Shown: positions 18,221 to 27,229, numbered from the stretch's first letter. The stretch is 64,000 bases of DNA from Methylobacterium bullatum (GCA_902712845.1 LR743504.1:3012001-3076000), one strand, 5' to 3'. A program made the numbers and translations. The notes: a model not told the origin generated them from the letters alone.

Positions 18221-19372
18221 TCAGGCCCCGGCGAGGCAGGGCGAGACGAAGAGCTCCCCGCGATAGGCCCCGCGCAACGTGCGCACGGACACGATCAGCC
18301 AGAGTAGGGTCAGCAGGCCGACGAGGCCCGCTCCGAGCCAGGCGAACCCGCTGAGTGCCGTCACTTCGCCGATCCGCAGGGTGGCCAGGGCATAGACGCC
18401 GAGCGGGAAGATGTAGCCCCACCAGCCGAGGTTGAACGGAACGCCGGCGCGTAGGTAGCGCACGGTGACGGCGAGCGAGAGCAGAAACCACCAGGCGCCG
18501 TAGCCCCAGAGGATCAGCGCGCCGATCAGGCCCGTGATCCTGAGGATCTCGGGCGCGCCGGCAAAACCGCCTGCCGCGAGGATCGGGCCACCGGCCTGCC
18601 CCAGCACGAGCAGGCCGAGCGCCCCGGTTCCGAGCGGACCGAGGGAGAGCCAGCTCGATGCGGCCATCTCACGCGGTGGCAAGTTGTGCAGCGCCATGCG
18701 CAGCACCAGGATCGCCAGGATGCTCAGCGCCAGCGGGACCGAGACGCCCCAGAGCACGAAGCTCGTGACGATGACGGCGAGTTGTTGGCTCTCGCCGCTC
18801 AAGGCTGGAGCGAGCAGGCCACCGGAGACGGCGACGACCTCGGCTGTCACCACTGGCAGCAGCCATACGGCCGTCATCTGGTCGATGCGGTGCTCCTGAC
18901 GGGTGAACATCAGGTAGGGGATCGCGACAGCACAGATCAGAGCGAGCGCCACGTCGAACCACCACAGTGGCAGTGCGATTCGGACGGTCTCTGCGCCGAG
19001 ATAGGGCGGACCGAATATCAGCAGCCCGTTCAGCAGCGTCGCCAGTGCCATCGGGATCGCCCCGAAGAACATCGACACCGTCGAGTGTCCGAAGATCCGT
19101 CGGGCGCCATCGAAGTAGAAGATCCAGCGCGCGCCGTAGACTAGGCAGAAGGTGGCGAAAAGCACGACGGAGGCGAGCCAGAGCCCGAGCGGCACAGGGG
19201 CCAGCAGGGCATGCGTCTCCGGCAGACGGTCGAGGGCCAAGGCGACCACGCCAGTGCCCATCACCACGGTGAACCAGTTCGGCGTGAATTGTCGGATCAC
19301 GTCCCGCGGATGCTGGAGGCGCGAGAGCGGCTTTAGGCCTGTGCTGATCGCCAGCAGACTGGATTCGGACAC
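18221..19372 (-). CDS. TDT/SLAC1-family transporter (TehA-like)
   Basis: 383 residues with ten membrane segments, GTG start. Family features: FTPNWFTVVMGTGVVALAL near the N-terminus, FGAIPMALATLLNG, PYLMFTRQEH and PFNLGWWGYIFPLGVYALAT. The tellurite-resistance/dicarboxylate transporter family includes Mae1, TehA and the sulfite pump Ssu1. With sulfite oxidases next door, sulfite export is the most likely role. It is convergent with yeiH. Confidence 0.8.
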   Translation of the reverse strand: MSESSLLAISTGLKPLSRLQHPRDVIRQFTPNWFTVVMGTGVVALALDRLPETHALLAPVPLGLWLASVVLFATFCLVYGARWIFYFDGARRIFGHSTVSMFFGAIPMALATLLNGLLIFGPPYLGAETVRIALPLWWFDVALALICAVAIPYLMFTRQEHRIDQMTAVWLLPVVTAEVVAVSGGLLAPALSGESQQLAVIVTSFVLWGVSVPLALSILAILVLRMALHNLPPREMAASSWLSLGPLGTGALGLLVLGQAGGPILAAGGFAGAPEILRITGLIGALILWGYGAWWFLLSLAVTVRYLRAGVPFNLGWWGYIFPLGVYALATLRIGEVTALSGFAWLGAGLVGLLTLLWLIVSVRTLRGAYRGELFVSPCLAGA

Positions 19373-19586
19373 GGGGCGCTCTTGGGCTTCGGAGGGTCAA
19401 CGCACCGGCTCTAGCACGACCCCGCATCGCGCGCCGCCGCGATAAACATCAACTCGCAAGCGGCGCTTAATCATCAAAACAATCGATTAAAACTAGCTAA
19501 TCAAACCATTAGTATGAATGGTTGTCGGCCGCTACCTTCTTGTCATCACGAACCGACGTGACGACCCGACCAGAAGGATATCGACC

Positions 19587-19820
19587 ATGACCCGTACGAT
19601 CGCTGCCGTCGCCCTCGCCGCCTCCGCCCTCGTCGGCATGACGGGCCTCTCGCAGGCCCAGGGCCTCCGCGCTCCGCAGGTCCGCTTCATCACCAGCCCA
19701 TCCGCACCGATCTACGGCGACGCCGATGGCGCCAACGCCAAGAACCCGGCACTCCCGGCCTACGCCCGTGGCCGCGGCCAGGAGACCGGCGGCCCGGCGC
19801 GGGAACTGATCGGTCGCTGA
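19587..19820 (+). CDS. Small secreted hypothetical protein
   Basis: 77 residues with a signal peptide (TIAAVALAASALVGMTGLSQA) and a short Pro/Arg/Gly-rich mature part (SPSAPIYGDADGANAKNP). AGAAGGA lies before the ATG. No family recognised. The upstream 100 bases are AT-rich with TTAATC-like words, unlike the surrounding DNA, and may hold a regulator site. It precedes a second short gene and sorA. Confidence 0.6.
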   Translation: MTRTIAAVALAASALVGMTGLSQAQGLRAPQVRFITSPSAPIYGDADGANAKNPALPAYARGRGQETGGPARELIGR

Positions 19821-19898
19821 CAGCGCCCCCTTGGCCGCCGGGCATCCGTCCGGCGGCACGTGAAGCCTTCGAACACCCGAATGACAGGGAGATCCATC

Positions 19899-20033
19899 AT
19901 GACCCGACCCACCTTCGAGACCACTGACGAGGCCCGGCAGGGCGAGACCAGCGGTCATATGCGCTGGGTCCTGTTCTGGACGGTCGCCCTGACTGTCGCC
20001 GCCGTCGGCACCGCCTGGCTGACGATCATCTGA
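19899..20033 (+). CDS. 44-residue single-span membrane protein
   Basis: Starts ATG after CAGGGAGATCCATC, a good ribosome site, and ends TGA at 20031. The first half is polar (TRPTFETTDEARQGETSG); the second half is one hydrophobic helix (WVLFWTVALTVAAVGTAWLTII). No family recognised. Its place between the small secreted protein and sorA suggests it belongs to the sulfite module, perhaps as a small subunit. Confidence 0.55.
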   Translation: MTRPTFETTDEARQGETSGHMRWVLFWTVALTVAAVGTAWLTII

Positions 20034-20117
20034 TCCGGCCGCCCGCCATTGATCGGAGATCGGAAATCTTCGGATGATCGCAATCGGAGATCGTTCAGAT
20101 CTCTAACGATCATTGGG

Positions 20118-20145
20118 TGGAATAATCATCTCGCTGTAGCATCTC
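20118..20145 (+). promoter_or_regulatory. Predicted ECF sigma promoter of sorA
   Basis: TGGAATA (20118-20124) and GCATCTC (20139-20145) are separated by exactly 14 nt. The same two words with the same spacing lie before the COG4315/sigma operon (27230-27257, minus), and a variant at 21929-21956. GGAAT-type -35 elements are typical of ECF sigma factors. It lies 166 nt before the sorA ATG. Confidence 0.65.
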
Positions 20146-20311
20146 GTTCACGGAGAGGACGCCTCTTTGCCGGGATGACATGGATCGACGACCCGAGTTT
20201 CCGGCGGCGAGACCGAACCGTCCCGACCGACGCCAATGCCGTCCGCCGACGGCGACACCGAGATCCAGCGACCGGCCGACGCGGCCCAACAAACGATTCC
20301 AGGGAGACATC

Positions 20312-21535
20312 ATGCGCCATCTGCACGAACCGTTGAACCGCCGCCTCGTCCTGGGTGGCCTAGGGGTCGGCAGCCTCGCCGCCGCCATGCCGGCCTGGGC
20401 CGCGGGCTCGGTGAAGCTTCCGCTGCCCGGCGGCCCGGACGAGCGGGCGCTGACCACCGCCTTTCCGGGCAAGGCCGAGATGATCCTTCAACGCACCCAT
20501 CCGCCGCTGCTGGAGACGCCGTTCTCGGTGTTCGACGAGGGCGTGTTCACCCCTAACGACCGCTTCTACGTCCGTTGGCACTGGGCCTCGATCCCGACCG
20601 AAGTCGATGCCGGCACCTTCCGTCTTAAGGTCCACGGCCACGTCGATAAGGAACTCTCGCTCTCGCTCGACGCCATCGCCGGCCTGCCGCGCTTCGAGAT
20701 CGCCGCGGTGAACCAGTGCTCGGGCAATTCACGCGGGCTGTTCGAGCCGCGGGTGCCCGGCGCGCAATGGGCCAACGGCTCGATGGGCAACGCCCGCTGG
20801 ACCGGGGTACGCCTCAAGGACGTGCTCGAACGCGCTGGGGTGAAGTCCGGCGCCGTGCAGGTGCGCTTCAACGGCCTCGACGAGCCCGTGGTCGACGACG
20901 CGCCGGACTTCAAGAAGTCGCTCGATCTCGACCACGCCAACAATGGTGAGGTGATGATCGCCTACGCGATGAACGGCGAGCAGCTCCCGCTGCTCAACGG
21001 TTTCCCGCTCCGCCTCGTGGTGCCGGGCTGGTATTCGACCTACTGGGTCAAGATGCTGTCCGACATCGAGGTGCTGGACAAGCCCGACGACGGGTACTGG
21101 ATGAAGACCGCCTACCGCATCCCGGACGTGCCGGGCGCCAACATCAAGCCCGGCCAGACCGGCTTCAAGACGGTGCCGATCAACAGGATGGTGCCGCGCT
21201 CCTTCGTCACCAACCTGACCGACGGCGCCAAGGTGGCGGCCGGAACGCCGGTGGCCCTTCGCGGCATCGCTTTCGGCGGCGATTGCGGGGTAAAGGCGGT
21301 CGACTTCTCCGGAGACGGCGGGGCGACGTGGTTTCCGGCGCAACTCGGCGCGGACGAGGGCCCCTACAGCTTCCGCCGCTTCGACGGCAGCCTGCCGGCG
21401 CTGGCCGCCGGCACCCATGCGGTTAAGGTCCGCTGCACCAATACCAACGGCGTCGCCCAGGGCATGGACCAGGTCTGGAACGCCAACGGCTTCATGCAGA
21501 ACGGCATAGAGACCGTGTCCTTCCAGGCCGCTTGA
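20312..21535 (+). CDS. sorA: SorA/SorT-like periplasmic sulfite dehydrogenase
   Basis: 407 residues. The Tat signal NRRLVLGGLGVGSLAAAMP is clear, so the molybdenum enzyme is exported folded. The sulfite oxidase fold follows: RFYVRWHWASIP, the molybdenum-ligand Cys in AAVNQCSGNSRG (Cys136), LVVPGWYSTYWVKML, and a C-terminal Mo-co dimerisation domain (GGDCGVKAVDFSGDGGATW). It oxidises sulfite to sulfate and passes electrons to the c-type cytochrome encoded 11 nt downstream. AGGGAGA precedes the start. Upstream lies an ECF-type promoter. It could equally be called SorT-like. Confidence 0.9.
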   Translation: MRHLHEPLNRRLVLGGLGVGSLAAAMPAWAAGSVKLPLPGGPDERALTTAFPGKAEMILQRTHPPLLETPFSVFDEGVFTPNDRFYVRWHWASIPTEVDAGTFRLKVHGHVDKELSLSLDAIAGLPRFEIAAVNQCSGNSRGLFEPRVPGAQWANGSMGNARWTGVRLKDVLERAGVKSGAVQVRFNGLDEPVVDDAPDFKKSLDLDHANNGEVMIAYAMNGEQLPLLNGFPLRLVVPGWYSTYWVKMLSDIEVLDKPDDGYWMKTAYRIPDVPGANIKPGQTGFKTVPINRMVPRSFVTNLTDGAKVAAGTPVALRGIAFGGDCGVKAVDFSGDGGATWFPAQLGADEGPYSFRRFDGSLPALAAGTHAVKVRCTNTNGVAQGMDQVWNANGFMQNGIETVSFQAA

Positions 21536-21546
21536 GGAGACCAGCC

Positions 21547-21885
21547 ATGAACCCGATCCGCCCTGCGGCCCTCATCGCCGCGCTCGCCTTGTCTCCTCTG
21601 GTGGCGCTCGCCGCCCCGGCCCCCGAGCCGATGCGCTTCACCTCGCAATCCATTGCGATGCCGACCTCCGACCGGATCTTCCCCGACGGGCCGGGGGCCG
21701 AGGCCGTCAACAACAACTGCCTTGCCTGCCACTCGGCCGGGATGGTGCTGACCCAGCCCAAGCTCACCAAGGCGCAGTGGACCGAGACCGTGAACAAGAT
21801 GGTTCACGTCTACAAGGCACCGGTCGATCAGGCCGACGTGCAGACCATCATCGATTACCTCACGGCGTTGAAGCCGACGCCCTGA
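21547..21885 (+). CDS. sorB: SorB-like cytochrome c subunit
   Basis: 112 residues with a signal peptide (AALIAALALSPLVALAAPA) and one haem c site CLACH, followed by SAGMVLTQPKLTKAQW and a distal Met (NKMVHVYKAPV) as possible sixth ligand. It fits the electron-accepting cytochrome subunit of sulfite dehydrogenase. It lies 11 nt after sorA and is clearly in its operon. Confidence 0.87.
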   Translation: MNPIRPAALIAALALSPLVALAAPAPEPMRFTSQSIAMPTSDRIFPDGPGAEAVNNNCLACHSAGMVLTQPKLTKAQWTETVNKMVHVYKAPVDQADVQTIIDYLTALKPTP

Positions 21886-21928
21886 ACCCCCGATTCCCGA
21901 GGCCGCCGCGCTTTTTTCGCCGGCCTCG

Positions 21929-21956
21929 GGGAATAGACCGCGCCTTCCGGCGTCTC
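21929..21956 (+). promoter_or_regulatory. Predicted ECF sigma promoter of the beta-propeller gene
   Basis: GGGAATA (21929-21935), 14 nt, GCGTCTC (21950-21956). It differs by one base in each half from the site before sorA and keeps the same spacing. It lies 114 nt before the ATG at 22071, suggesting the propeller gene has its own promoter within the same regulon. Confidence 0.55.
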
Positions 21957-22070
21957 CTCAGGGCGATGCACGGCCGGCCCGGCCTTGCACGACGGATTTC
22001 CGATTTCGAACCAGCCCTCACGGCAGGCCCCGGCCGCCGAACGAGCGCGCATGCCCGAGAGACACGCTTC

Positions 22071-23054
22071 ATGACCCATATCCGCACCAGCCTGCGCGCC
22101 CTCGTCGCCGGAGCCGCCTTGCTCCTCGCCCAGGGCCAGCCCGGGTTCGCCGCCGGTTTCGACGGGGCGATCAAGAACAACGCGCTGGCGCTGAACGCCG
22201 CCGGTACGGTCGCCGCTGTGTCGAACAGCGAAGAGAGCGCCGTCATCGTCTACGACGTCGCCAAGGGCACGGTGCTGCGCCGCCTCGACGGCTTCGTGAC
22301 CCCGCGCAACATCGTGTTCGCGCCGGACGGCGCCCGCTTCTACGTCTCCGACAGCGGCACCGGCCGGATCACGGTCTACGAGACCGCCACCGGCAAGGAA
22401 GCCGGCGTTCTCGCCGCGGGCCCCGGCGCGTTCGGCACGGTGCTCTCGGCCGACGGGACCAAGCTCTACGTCAATAACGAGGCCGCGAGCACGCTGACCG
22501 TGTTCGACACCAGGACCATGCTCGCCGAGGCTGTGATCCCCGGCTTCGCGCAGCCGCGCCAGGGCGTGAAGTTGTCGCCGGACGGCAAGACCGTGTTCGT
22601 GACGAACTTCCTCGGCGACAAGATCACGTTGGTCGATACCGCCACCAACAAGATCACCGGCGAGATCGCCGGGTTCGACAAGCTGCGCGCCATCTCGATC
22701 ACCAAGGACGGTAAGACGCTGTTTGCCGCCAACAGCGGCCGCAACACGATCGGCGTGGTCGATGTCGCCGCCCGTAAGGTCACGTCCGAGGTGGCGGTGG
22801 GCAAGGACCCCTACGGCGCCGCGCTGACCCCGGACGGGCGCTTCGTCTATTCGGGCAATCTCAAGGACAACTCCTTGTCGGTGATCGACACCGGCACCCT
22901 CAAGGTCGTCGCCACGGTGACCGGCCTGAACGAGCCGCGCCAGGCGATCGCGTTCTCGGCCGACAACGCCCACGCCTACGTCCTCAACCGCGACCTTAGC
23001 GTCGCCGTGGTGGACCGGGCGAAGAACGCGGTCATCTCGACCATGAAGCCCTGA
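22071..23054 (+). CDS. YncE-like periplasmic beta-propeller protein
   Basis: 327 residues with a signal peptide (ALVAGAALLLAQGQPGFAAG) and about seven YVTN-type repeats (for example FAPDGARFYVSDSGTGRITVY, LSPDGKTVFVTNFLGDKITL, LTPDGRFVYSGNLKDNSLSV). Such propellers are periplasmic binding or scaffold proteins; YncE binds DNA or metals in other species. It lies between the sorAB pair and a second sulfite oxidase-like gene and shares the ECF-type promoter motif, so it probably serves sulfite oxidation, in a role that cannot be read from sequence. Confidence 0.8.
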   Translation: MTHIRTSLRALVAGAALLLAQGQPGFAAGFDGAIKNNALALNAAGTVAAVSNSEESAVIVYDVAKGTVLRRLDGFVTPRNIVFAPDGARFYVSDSGTGRITVYETATGKEAGVLAAGPGAFGTVLSADGTKLYVNNEAASTLTVFDTRTMLAEAVIPGFAQPRQGVKLSPDGKTVFVTNFLGDKITLVDTATNKITGEIAGFDKLRAISITKDGKTLFAANSGRNTIGVVDVAARKVTSEVAVGKDPYGAALTPDGRFVYSGNLKDNSLSVIDTGTLKVVATVTGLNEPRQAIAFSADNAHAYVLNRDLSVAVVDRAKNAVISTMKP

Positions 23055-23133
23055 GGCGTCGCGCGCCGGGTGCCTTCTCGGCTCCCGGCGCGTTCCCGAT
23101 GTCGACACGTCACGAACGCAGGACAAAGACCCC

Positions 23134-24219
23134 ATGCTCGGCCTGTTCCAGCGCAAGGACCGCCTCATCGTCCACGGAAAGGCGCCCTACAACGCCGAGC
23201 CGCCGCTCGATCGCCTGCGCGCGGCCTTCCTGACTGATCAGGCCGACTTCTACGTCCGCAGCCACGGTGACATCCCGGACCTCGACGCCGACAGCTACCG
23301 CCTGATTATCGACGGGATGGTCGCGACGTCGCTCGACCTCTCGCTCGCCGATCTCAAGGAACGCTTCGCGCCCGTCACCGTCACGGCGGTGATGCAATGC
23401 GCCGGCAACCGCCGGGCCGACATGCTGGCGGTGGCGCCGGTCTCCGGCGACCCGTGGGCGCCCGGCGCCATCGGCAACGCGGAATGGACCGGCGTGCGCC
23501 TCGCCGAGGTGCTGCGCGCGGCCGGCCTCGACGCGGGGGGCGCACGTCACGTCGCCTTCGAGAGCCACGACCGGATCGCCCATACGGACACGCGCTTCGG
23601 CGCCTCGATCCCGCTCGCCAAGGCTCTCGCCCCCGAGACGCTGCTCGCCTTCGCGATGAACGGCGAGCTTCTCGCCCCCGAGCACGGTCACCCGCTGCGT
23701 GTTGTGGTGCCGGGCTTTGCCGGCATCCGCAGCCCGAAATGGCTCGCCCGCATCACGGTGCAGGATCACCCCTCCAACAACCCGATGCAGGCCGACGACT
23801 ACAAGCTGTTTCCGCCCGACGTGACCGCCGAGACCGCGGACCCCGCCCACGGCATCACCATCGAGGCGATGCCGCTCAACAGCGCGATCTGCGAGCCCGC
23901 CCGCGGCGCGGCGTTGAAGGCCGGCCGGCACGCGATCCGCGGCTACGCCATCGCCAGTGACCGCGCGGTCGCCCGCGTCGATGTCTCGACGGATGGCGGT
24001 CGCAGCTGGGCGCAGGCCCGGATCGACCGCGACGCCGACGCACCCTACGCCTGGACGTTCTGGGAGATCGAGCGCGAGCTGACGACCGGCGAGCACGAAC
24101 TCGCGGTACGGGCCTGGGATTCCGCCGGCCAGACCCAGCCTGCGGCGCCGGACGACACCTGGAACTACAAGGGCTACCTCAGCGCCGCCTGGCACCGGGT
24201 GCGGGTAACGGTGGCCTGA
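23134..24219 (+). CDS. Sulfite oxidase-family molybdenum enzyme, cytosolic
   Basis: 361 residues with no signal peptide. It shows the sulfite oxidase core: FYVRSHGDIPDLDADSYRL, the Mo-ligand Cys in VMQCAGNRRADM (Cys89), AIGNAEWTGVRLAEVLRAAG, LRVVVPGFAGIRSPKWLARI, and the dimerisation domain with VDVSTDGGRSWAQA. It resembles the eukaryotic-type sulfite oxidases without the haem domain. Its electron acceptor is unknown. Lack of an export signal separates it from the periplasmic SorA-like protein upstream, so the module may oxidise sulfite on both sides of the membrane. Confidence 0.85.
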   Translation: MLGLFQRKDRLIVHGKAPYNAEPPLDRLRAAFLTDQADFYVRSHGDIPDLDADSYRLIIDGMVATSLDLSLADLKERFAPVTVTAVMQCAGNRRADMLAVAPVSGDPWAPGAIGNAEWTGVRLAEVLRAAGLDAGGARHVAFESHDRIAHTDTRFGASIPLAKALAPETLLAFAMNGELLAPEHGHPLRVVVPGFAGIRSPKWLARITVQDHPSNNPMQADDYKLFPPDVTAETADPAHGITIEAMPLNSAICEPARGAALKAGRHAIRGYAIASDRAVARVDVSTDGGRSWAQARIDRDADAPYAWTFWEIERELTTGEHELAVRAWDSAGQTQPAAPDDTWNYKGYLSAAWHRVRVTVA

Positions 24220-24222
24220 CCG

Positions 24223-24594
24223 TCACGCCCAGAGCAGGGCGGTGGCAGCGAGGCCCGAGATCGCGATGAGCAGGGCCGCAACCCCGACGGTGAGGATGCG
24301 CGGCATCATCGGGATCTCGGCATGAGCGAGTCGCGCCCGGATCGCTCGGTCCCGCCATGCGGCGCCGGCGAACGAGGCGAGCGCACAGGCGATCAGCGTG
24401 AGCGACAGCACCTTCAGTGGCCAGACCGCCAGCACCTCTCGCAGGAAGCGCTGCGCGGCCAGGCCGACGCCGAGGAAGGCGAGCCCGGTGCGAAGCCACG
24501 CCACGAAGGTGCGCTCGGCTGCCAGCACCGTGCGGTCCTCGGCGAGCCTGACCCGCGGGTCGTCGGGGGGAACGGGTTTCGCGGGCTCGCTCAT
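24223..24594 (-). CDS. DUF202 membrane protein
   Basis: 123 residues with three membrane spans and the DUF202 start LAEDRTVLAAERTFVAWLRTGLAFLGVG. Function of the family is unknown. The ATG overlaps the stop of the LysR gene by four bases, so it is the last gene of the operon COG4315-sigma-anti-sigma-LysR-DUF202. Confidence 0.8.
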   Translation of the reverse strand: MSEPAKPVPPDDPRVRLAEDRTVLAAERTFVAWLRTGLAFLGVGLAAQRFLREVLAVWPLKVLSLTLIACALASFAGAAWRDRAIRARLAHAEIPMMPRILTVGVAALLIAISGLAATALLWA

Positions 24595-25481
24595 TCGGCA
24601 TCCGCCGTTGCGATCAAATCGAGCAGCGCGTCGGCGGCCCGGCTGCGGTAGCGCTCCTTGTGGCGCAGTACCCGGAACGGCCGGCTCGGCAGGGCGAACG
24701 CCGCCCGTACCAGGGTCCCGGCTCGAAGCGCTGCGGCGACCACGGTCTCGGACAGCACGGCGGCCCCGCCCCCGGCCTCGACGGCGGCGCGGACCGCCTC
24801 GTTCGAGGGCAATTCGAGTGTGACTTGGAGTTGAGCCGCAGCGAGGCCGGCCGCACCCAGCGCCGCCTCAAAGGCCGAGCGGGTTCCCGATCCCCCCTCG
24901 CGCAGCACCCAGTCGGCCCCGGCGAGGTCCTTGGGTTCAAGGGCGGTCGCTCCGGCGAAGGGATGGCCTGGGGCGACCACGAGGACGAGCTGGTCATGAG
25001 CAATGGTGGTGCTCGCGAGCGTCGGGTCGTCCAGCGCCCCCTCGACGAAGCCGAGTTCGGCCTGCCCGGCGCGGACCGCATCGGCAGCGTCGGTGGTGTT
25101 GCCCACCGCCAGCCGGATGGCGATCTCAGGGTAGGCCCGGCGGAAGGCGACAAGGTGGCGCGGCAGCCAGTCGCTGGCGATGGTCTGGCTGGCGTAGAGG
25201 GCCAGCGTCCCGCGTCGCATGCCGCTGAGGTCGGCGAGCACCAGCTCGGCGGCCTCGGCCCGGGCGAGCACCGCGCGGGCCTCGACGAGGAACACGCGTC
25301 CCGCCTCGGTCAGCTCGATCCCGCGGCCGACCCGATGGAACAGCTTGGTCGCGTGTCGTCCCTCGATATTGGCGATCGCCGTGCTGACCGCCGACTGCAC
25401 GAGGTTCAGCGCCTCGGCAGCCCGGGTTACGTGCTGCCGCTCGGCCACCGCCACGAAGATGCGGAGTTGGTCGAGGGTCAT
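24591..25481 (-). CDS. LysR-family regulator
   Basis: 296 residues. The N-terminal helix-turn-helix reads LRIFVAVAERQHVTRAAEAL and LVQSAVSTAIANIEG, followed by a linker and a LysR substrate-binding domain (GTLALYASQTIASDWLPRHL, LVLVVAPGHPFAG). It resembles the CysL/YeiE/CbbR side of the family, which senses sulfur or carbon metabolites. It is translated from an ATG overlapping the anti-sigma stop by 4 nt. Likely targets are yeiH or the TDT gene, whose upstream regions lack the ECF-type promoter motif; this is inference. Confidence 0.85.
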   Translation of the reverse strand: MTLDQLRIFVAVAERQHVTRAAEALNLVQSAVSTAIANIEGRHATKLFHRVGRGIELTEAGRVFLVEARAVLARAEAAELVLADLSGMRRGTLALYASQTIASDWLPRHLVAFRRAYPEIAIRLAVGNTTDAADAVRAGQAELGFVEGALDDPTLASTTIAHDQLVLVVAPGHPFAGATALEPKDLAGADWVLREGGSGTRSAFEAALGAAGLAAAQLQVTLELPSNEAVRAAVEAGGGAAVLSETVVAAALRAGTLVRAAFALPSRPFRVLRHKERYRSRAADALLDLIATADAE

Positions 25482-26287
25482 GGTTGCCGCGGCGGAACCG
25501 GCAATCCACGGACCTGCGCGTCAACCGCCTGCGCGACGGTCAAAAGCCGCGCTTCGTCGGTGCGACCGGTGACGACGTAGGACATGCCGCCATCGACCCA
25601 GGAGAAGGCGGCGACGTCGCCCTCGCGGGCGAAGCGGAACACCGTGCGGCCATCCGCATCGCCTACGCGGCTGTAGAGCGTCAGCCGGGTGCCGTGATCG
25701 TCATCGTACATCAGCATCGCGGCGGATTCGGAACCCGCCGGCAGCAGCCGGCCCCCCATCAGGCGGAAGCCGTAGGCCGTGAGGTCGGGGGTGGTCACCG
25801 CCCGGCCGAGGCGCTTCGAGAGCCACGTCACGAGGTGTGGCTTCTCATCGGCGCGCACCTCCACTGGATGCACCGCCTCGACCACGTAGGTGCGGAAGGC
25901 CGCCACCGCGTCGTCGGTCGCCGGCTCGGTTCGCGCGAGCGTGACCGTGGGTACCTGCCGCGCGGCATGGCCGAACCAGCCGGCGGCACCGCCAACCGCG
26001 AGGCAGAGCACGGCCGCAGCCGCGACCGGAAGCCAGCGCCCGGTTATCGGGCGATGTCGCGAGCGGATGTTGGCCACCCGGAGCCGCGCCGGGATCGCCT
26101 CCTCGGCGATCGGCGCGAGGCGGGCACGCAAGCGCTCGCGCAGGGCGCGATCCGCCGAGACCTCGGCCGCCCGCGCGGGGTTTCCCCTGAGCCATGCCTC
26201 GACCAGTGCCTGCCGCTCCGGTTCGAGACGACCGTCGATCAGGCCGTGCAGGTCGTCCTCGCCGACCGGGCGTGGATCCCCGCTCAT
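25478..26287 (-). CDS. Membrane-anchored anti-sigma factor
   Basis: 269 residues. The cytoplasmic part has the short anti-sigma pattern VGEDDLHGLIDGRLEPERQ and LRERLRARLAPI. One membrane helix follows (WLPVAAAAVLCLAVGGAAGWFG), then a periplasmic domain with YVVEAVHPVEVRADE and LTAYGFRLMGGRLLP. It has no zinc-binding His-x3-Cys-x2-Cys signature. Its start overlaps the sigma gene by 4 nt. It likely holds the ECF sigma factor until a periplasmic signal, probably sulfite, is sensed. Confidence 0.85.
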   Translation of the reverse strand: MSGDPRPVGEDDLHGLIDGRLEPERQALVEAWLRGNPARAAEVSADRALRERLRARLAPIAEEAIPARLRVANIRSRHRPITGRWLPVAAAAVLCLAVGGAAGWFGHAARQVPTVTLARTEPATDDAVAAFRTYVVEAVHPVEVRADEKPHLVTWLSKRLGRAVTTPDLTAYGFRLMGGRLLPAGSESAAMLMYDDDHGTRLTLYSRVGDADGRTVFRFAREGDVAAFSWVDGGMSYVVTGRTDEARLLTVAQAVDAQVRGLPVPPRQP

Positions 26288-26793
26288 TTCACCCTCCTCA
26301 ACAAGCCGGTTCGGCCCGTTTCCAGAAAACTTCGCATCCGCTCCCGGGCTCGGCTTAACCGCGACATCACCGTGCCCAGCGGTACTCCGAGCACCTGCGC
26401 CGCTTCCGCATAAGACAGATCCTCGACCGCGACGAGCAGTAGCACTGAGCGCTGCTCCTCGGGCAGGGCGTCGAGTCCGGTGAGCACGTCGCGTGCCCCC
26501 ATAACGGCCTCGGGGTCGGCACCCGGATCGGGCACCTGCTCCAAAGCCTCAGCGCCGACATCGATGCCGCGCCGGCCCCGGCGTCGAACAGTGCCGAGGA
26601 ACAGGTTGCGCTCGATCGTGAACAGCCAGGCTCGCAGGTCGCCGTCGCGGCGACGTCCGGACCAGCCGGACAACGCCCGCTCCAACGTGTCCTGGACGAG
26701 GTCATCCGCCGCTTCGCGGTCCCGCAACAGTGCGACTGCGTAGCGCCGCAACGCTGGGATCTGCGGTTCGATGAGGGCGGCGATCTCGTCCAC
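26284..26793 (-). CDS. ECF sigma factor
   Basis: 169 residues, GTG start. Region 2 is seen in RYAVALLRDREAADDLVQDTLERALSGW and LRAWLFTIERNLF; region 4 in LPEEQRSVLLLVAVEDLSYAEAAQVLGVPLGTVMSRLSRARERM. It belongs to the group of small ECF factors that include the Sinorhizobium RpoE1/RpoE4 type, known to respond to sulfite. The gene lies 13 nt after the COG4315 gene and overlaps its anti-sigma gene. Three matching promoter-like sites in this region are its likely targets. Confidence 0.9.
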   Translation of the reverse strand: MDEIAALIEPQIPALRRYAVALLRDREAADDLVQDTLERALSGWSGRRRDGDLRAWLFTIERNLFLGTVRRRGRRGIDVGAEALEQVPDPGADPEAVMGARDVLTGLDALPEEQRSVLLLVAVEDLSYAEAAQVLGVPLGTVMSRLSRARERMRSFLETGRTGLLRRVK

Positions 26794-26806
26794 GAGGCTT
26801 TACCGA

Positions 26807-27190
26807 TCAGGGCTTGGCGATGTGCCATGCACCGTTGAGGAATCCGTCGCCGGTGATGTCGCCGGGCTTCGTATCCTTGGCGAAGGTGTAGAGCGGCTTG
26901 CCCTTGTAGGCCCACTGCATCGTGCCGTCGTCCCGCGTCACCATCGTCCAGTCGCCACTAGCAGCCGAGCCGGAGGCGGCCATCAGGGCCGGCCAGTTGG
27001 CGGCGCAGGGGCCGTTGCACATCGACTTGCCGCCCATGTCCTTGTCGAAGGTGTAGAGGGTCATGCTCTTGGCATCGACGAGCGCCGGCCCCTTGGCAGT
27101 CTCGGCCGTCATCGCAGGCGCAGCGGCCTGGGCGGCGGCGGCGGAGAAGGCGAAGGCCGCAAAGGCAGCGCGGATCAGCATGGTGTGCAT
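26807..27190 (-). CDS. COG4315 secreted repeat protein
   Basis: 127 residues with a signal peptide (LIRAAFAAFAFSAAAAQA) and the two-copy secreted repeat: LYTFDKDMGGKSMCNGPCAANWPAL and WAYKGKPLYTFAKDTKPGDITGDG. The Cys pair in MCNGPCA is typical. Proteins of this family often accompany ECF sigma factors of this group; function is unknown. It is the first gene of the sigma operon and has the ECF promoter motif about 40-70 nt upstream. Confidence 0.8.
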   Translation of the reverse strand: MHTMLIRAAFAAFAFSAAAAQAAAPAMTAETAKGPALVDAKSMTLYTFDKDMGGKSMCNGPCAANWPALMAASGSAASGDWTMVTRDDGTMQWAYKGKPLYTFAKDTKPGDITGDGFLNGAWHIAKP

Positions 27191-27229
27191 GAGTGAGGTC
27201 TCCCGCGGTCGACCATGACCGCATCGGGA

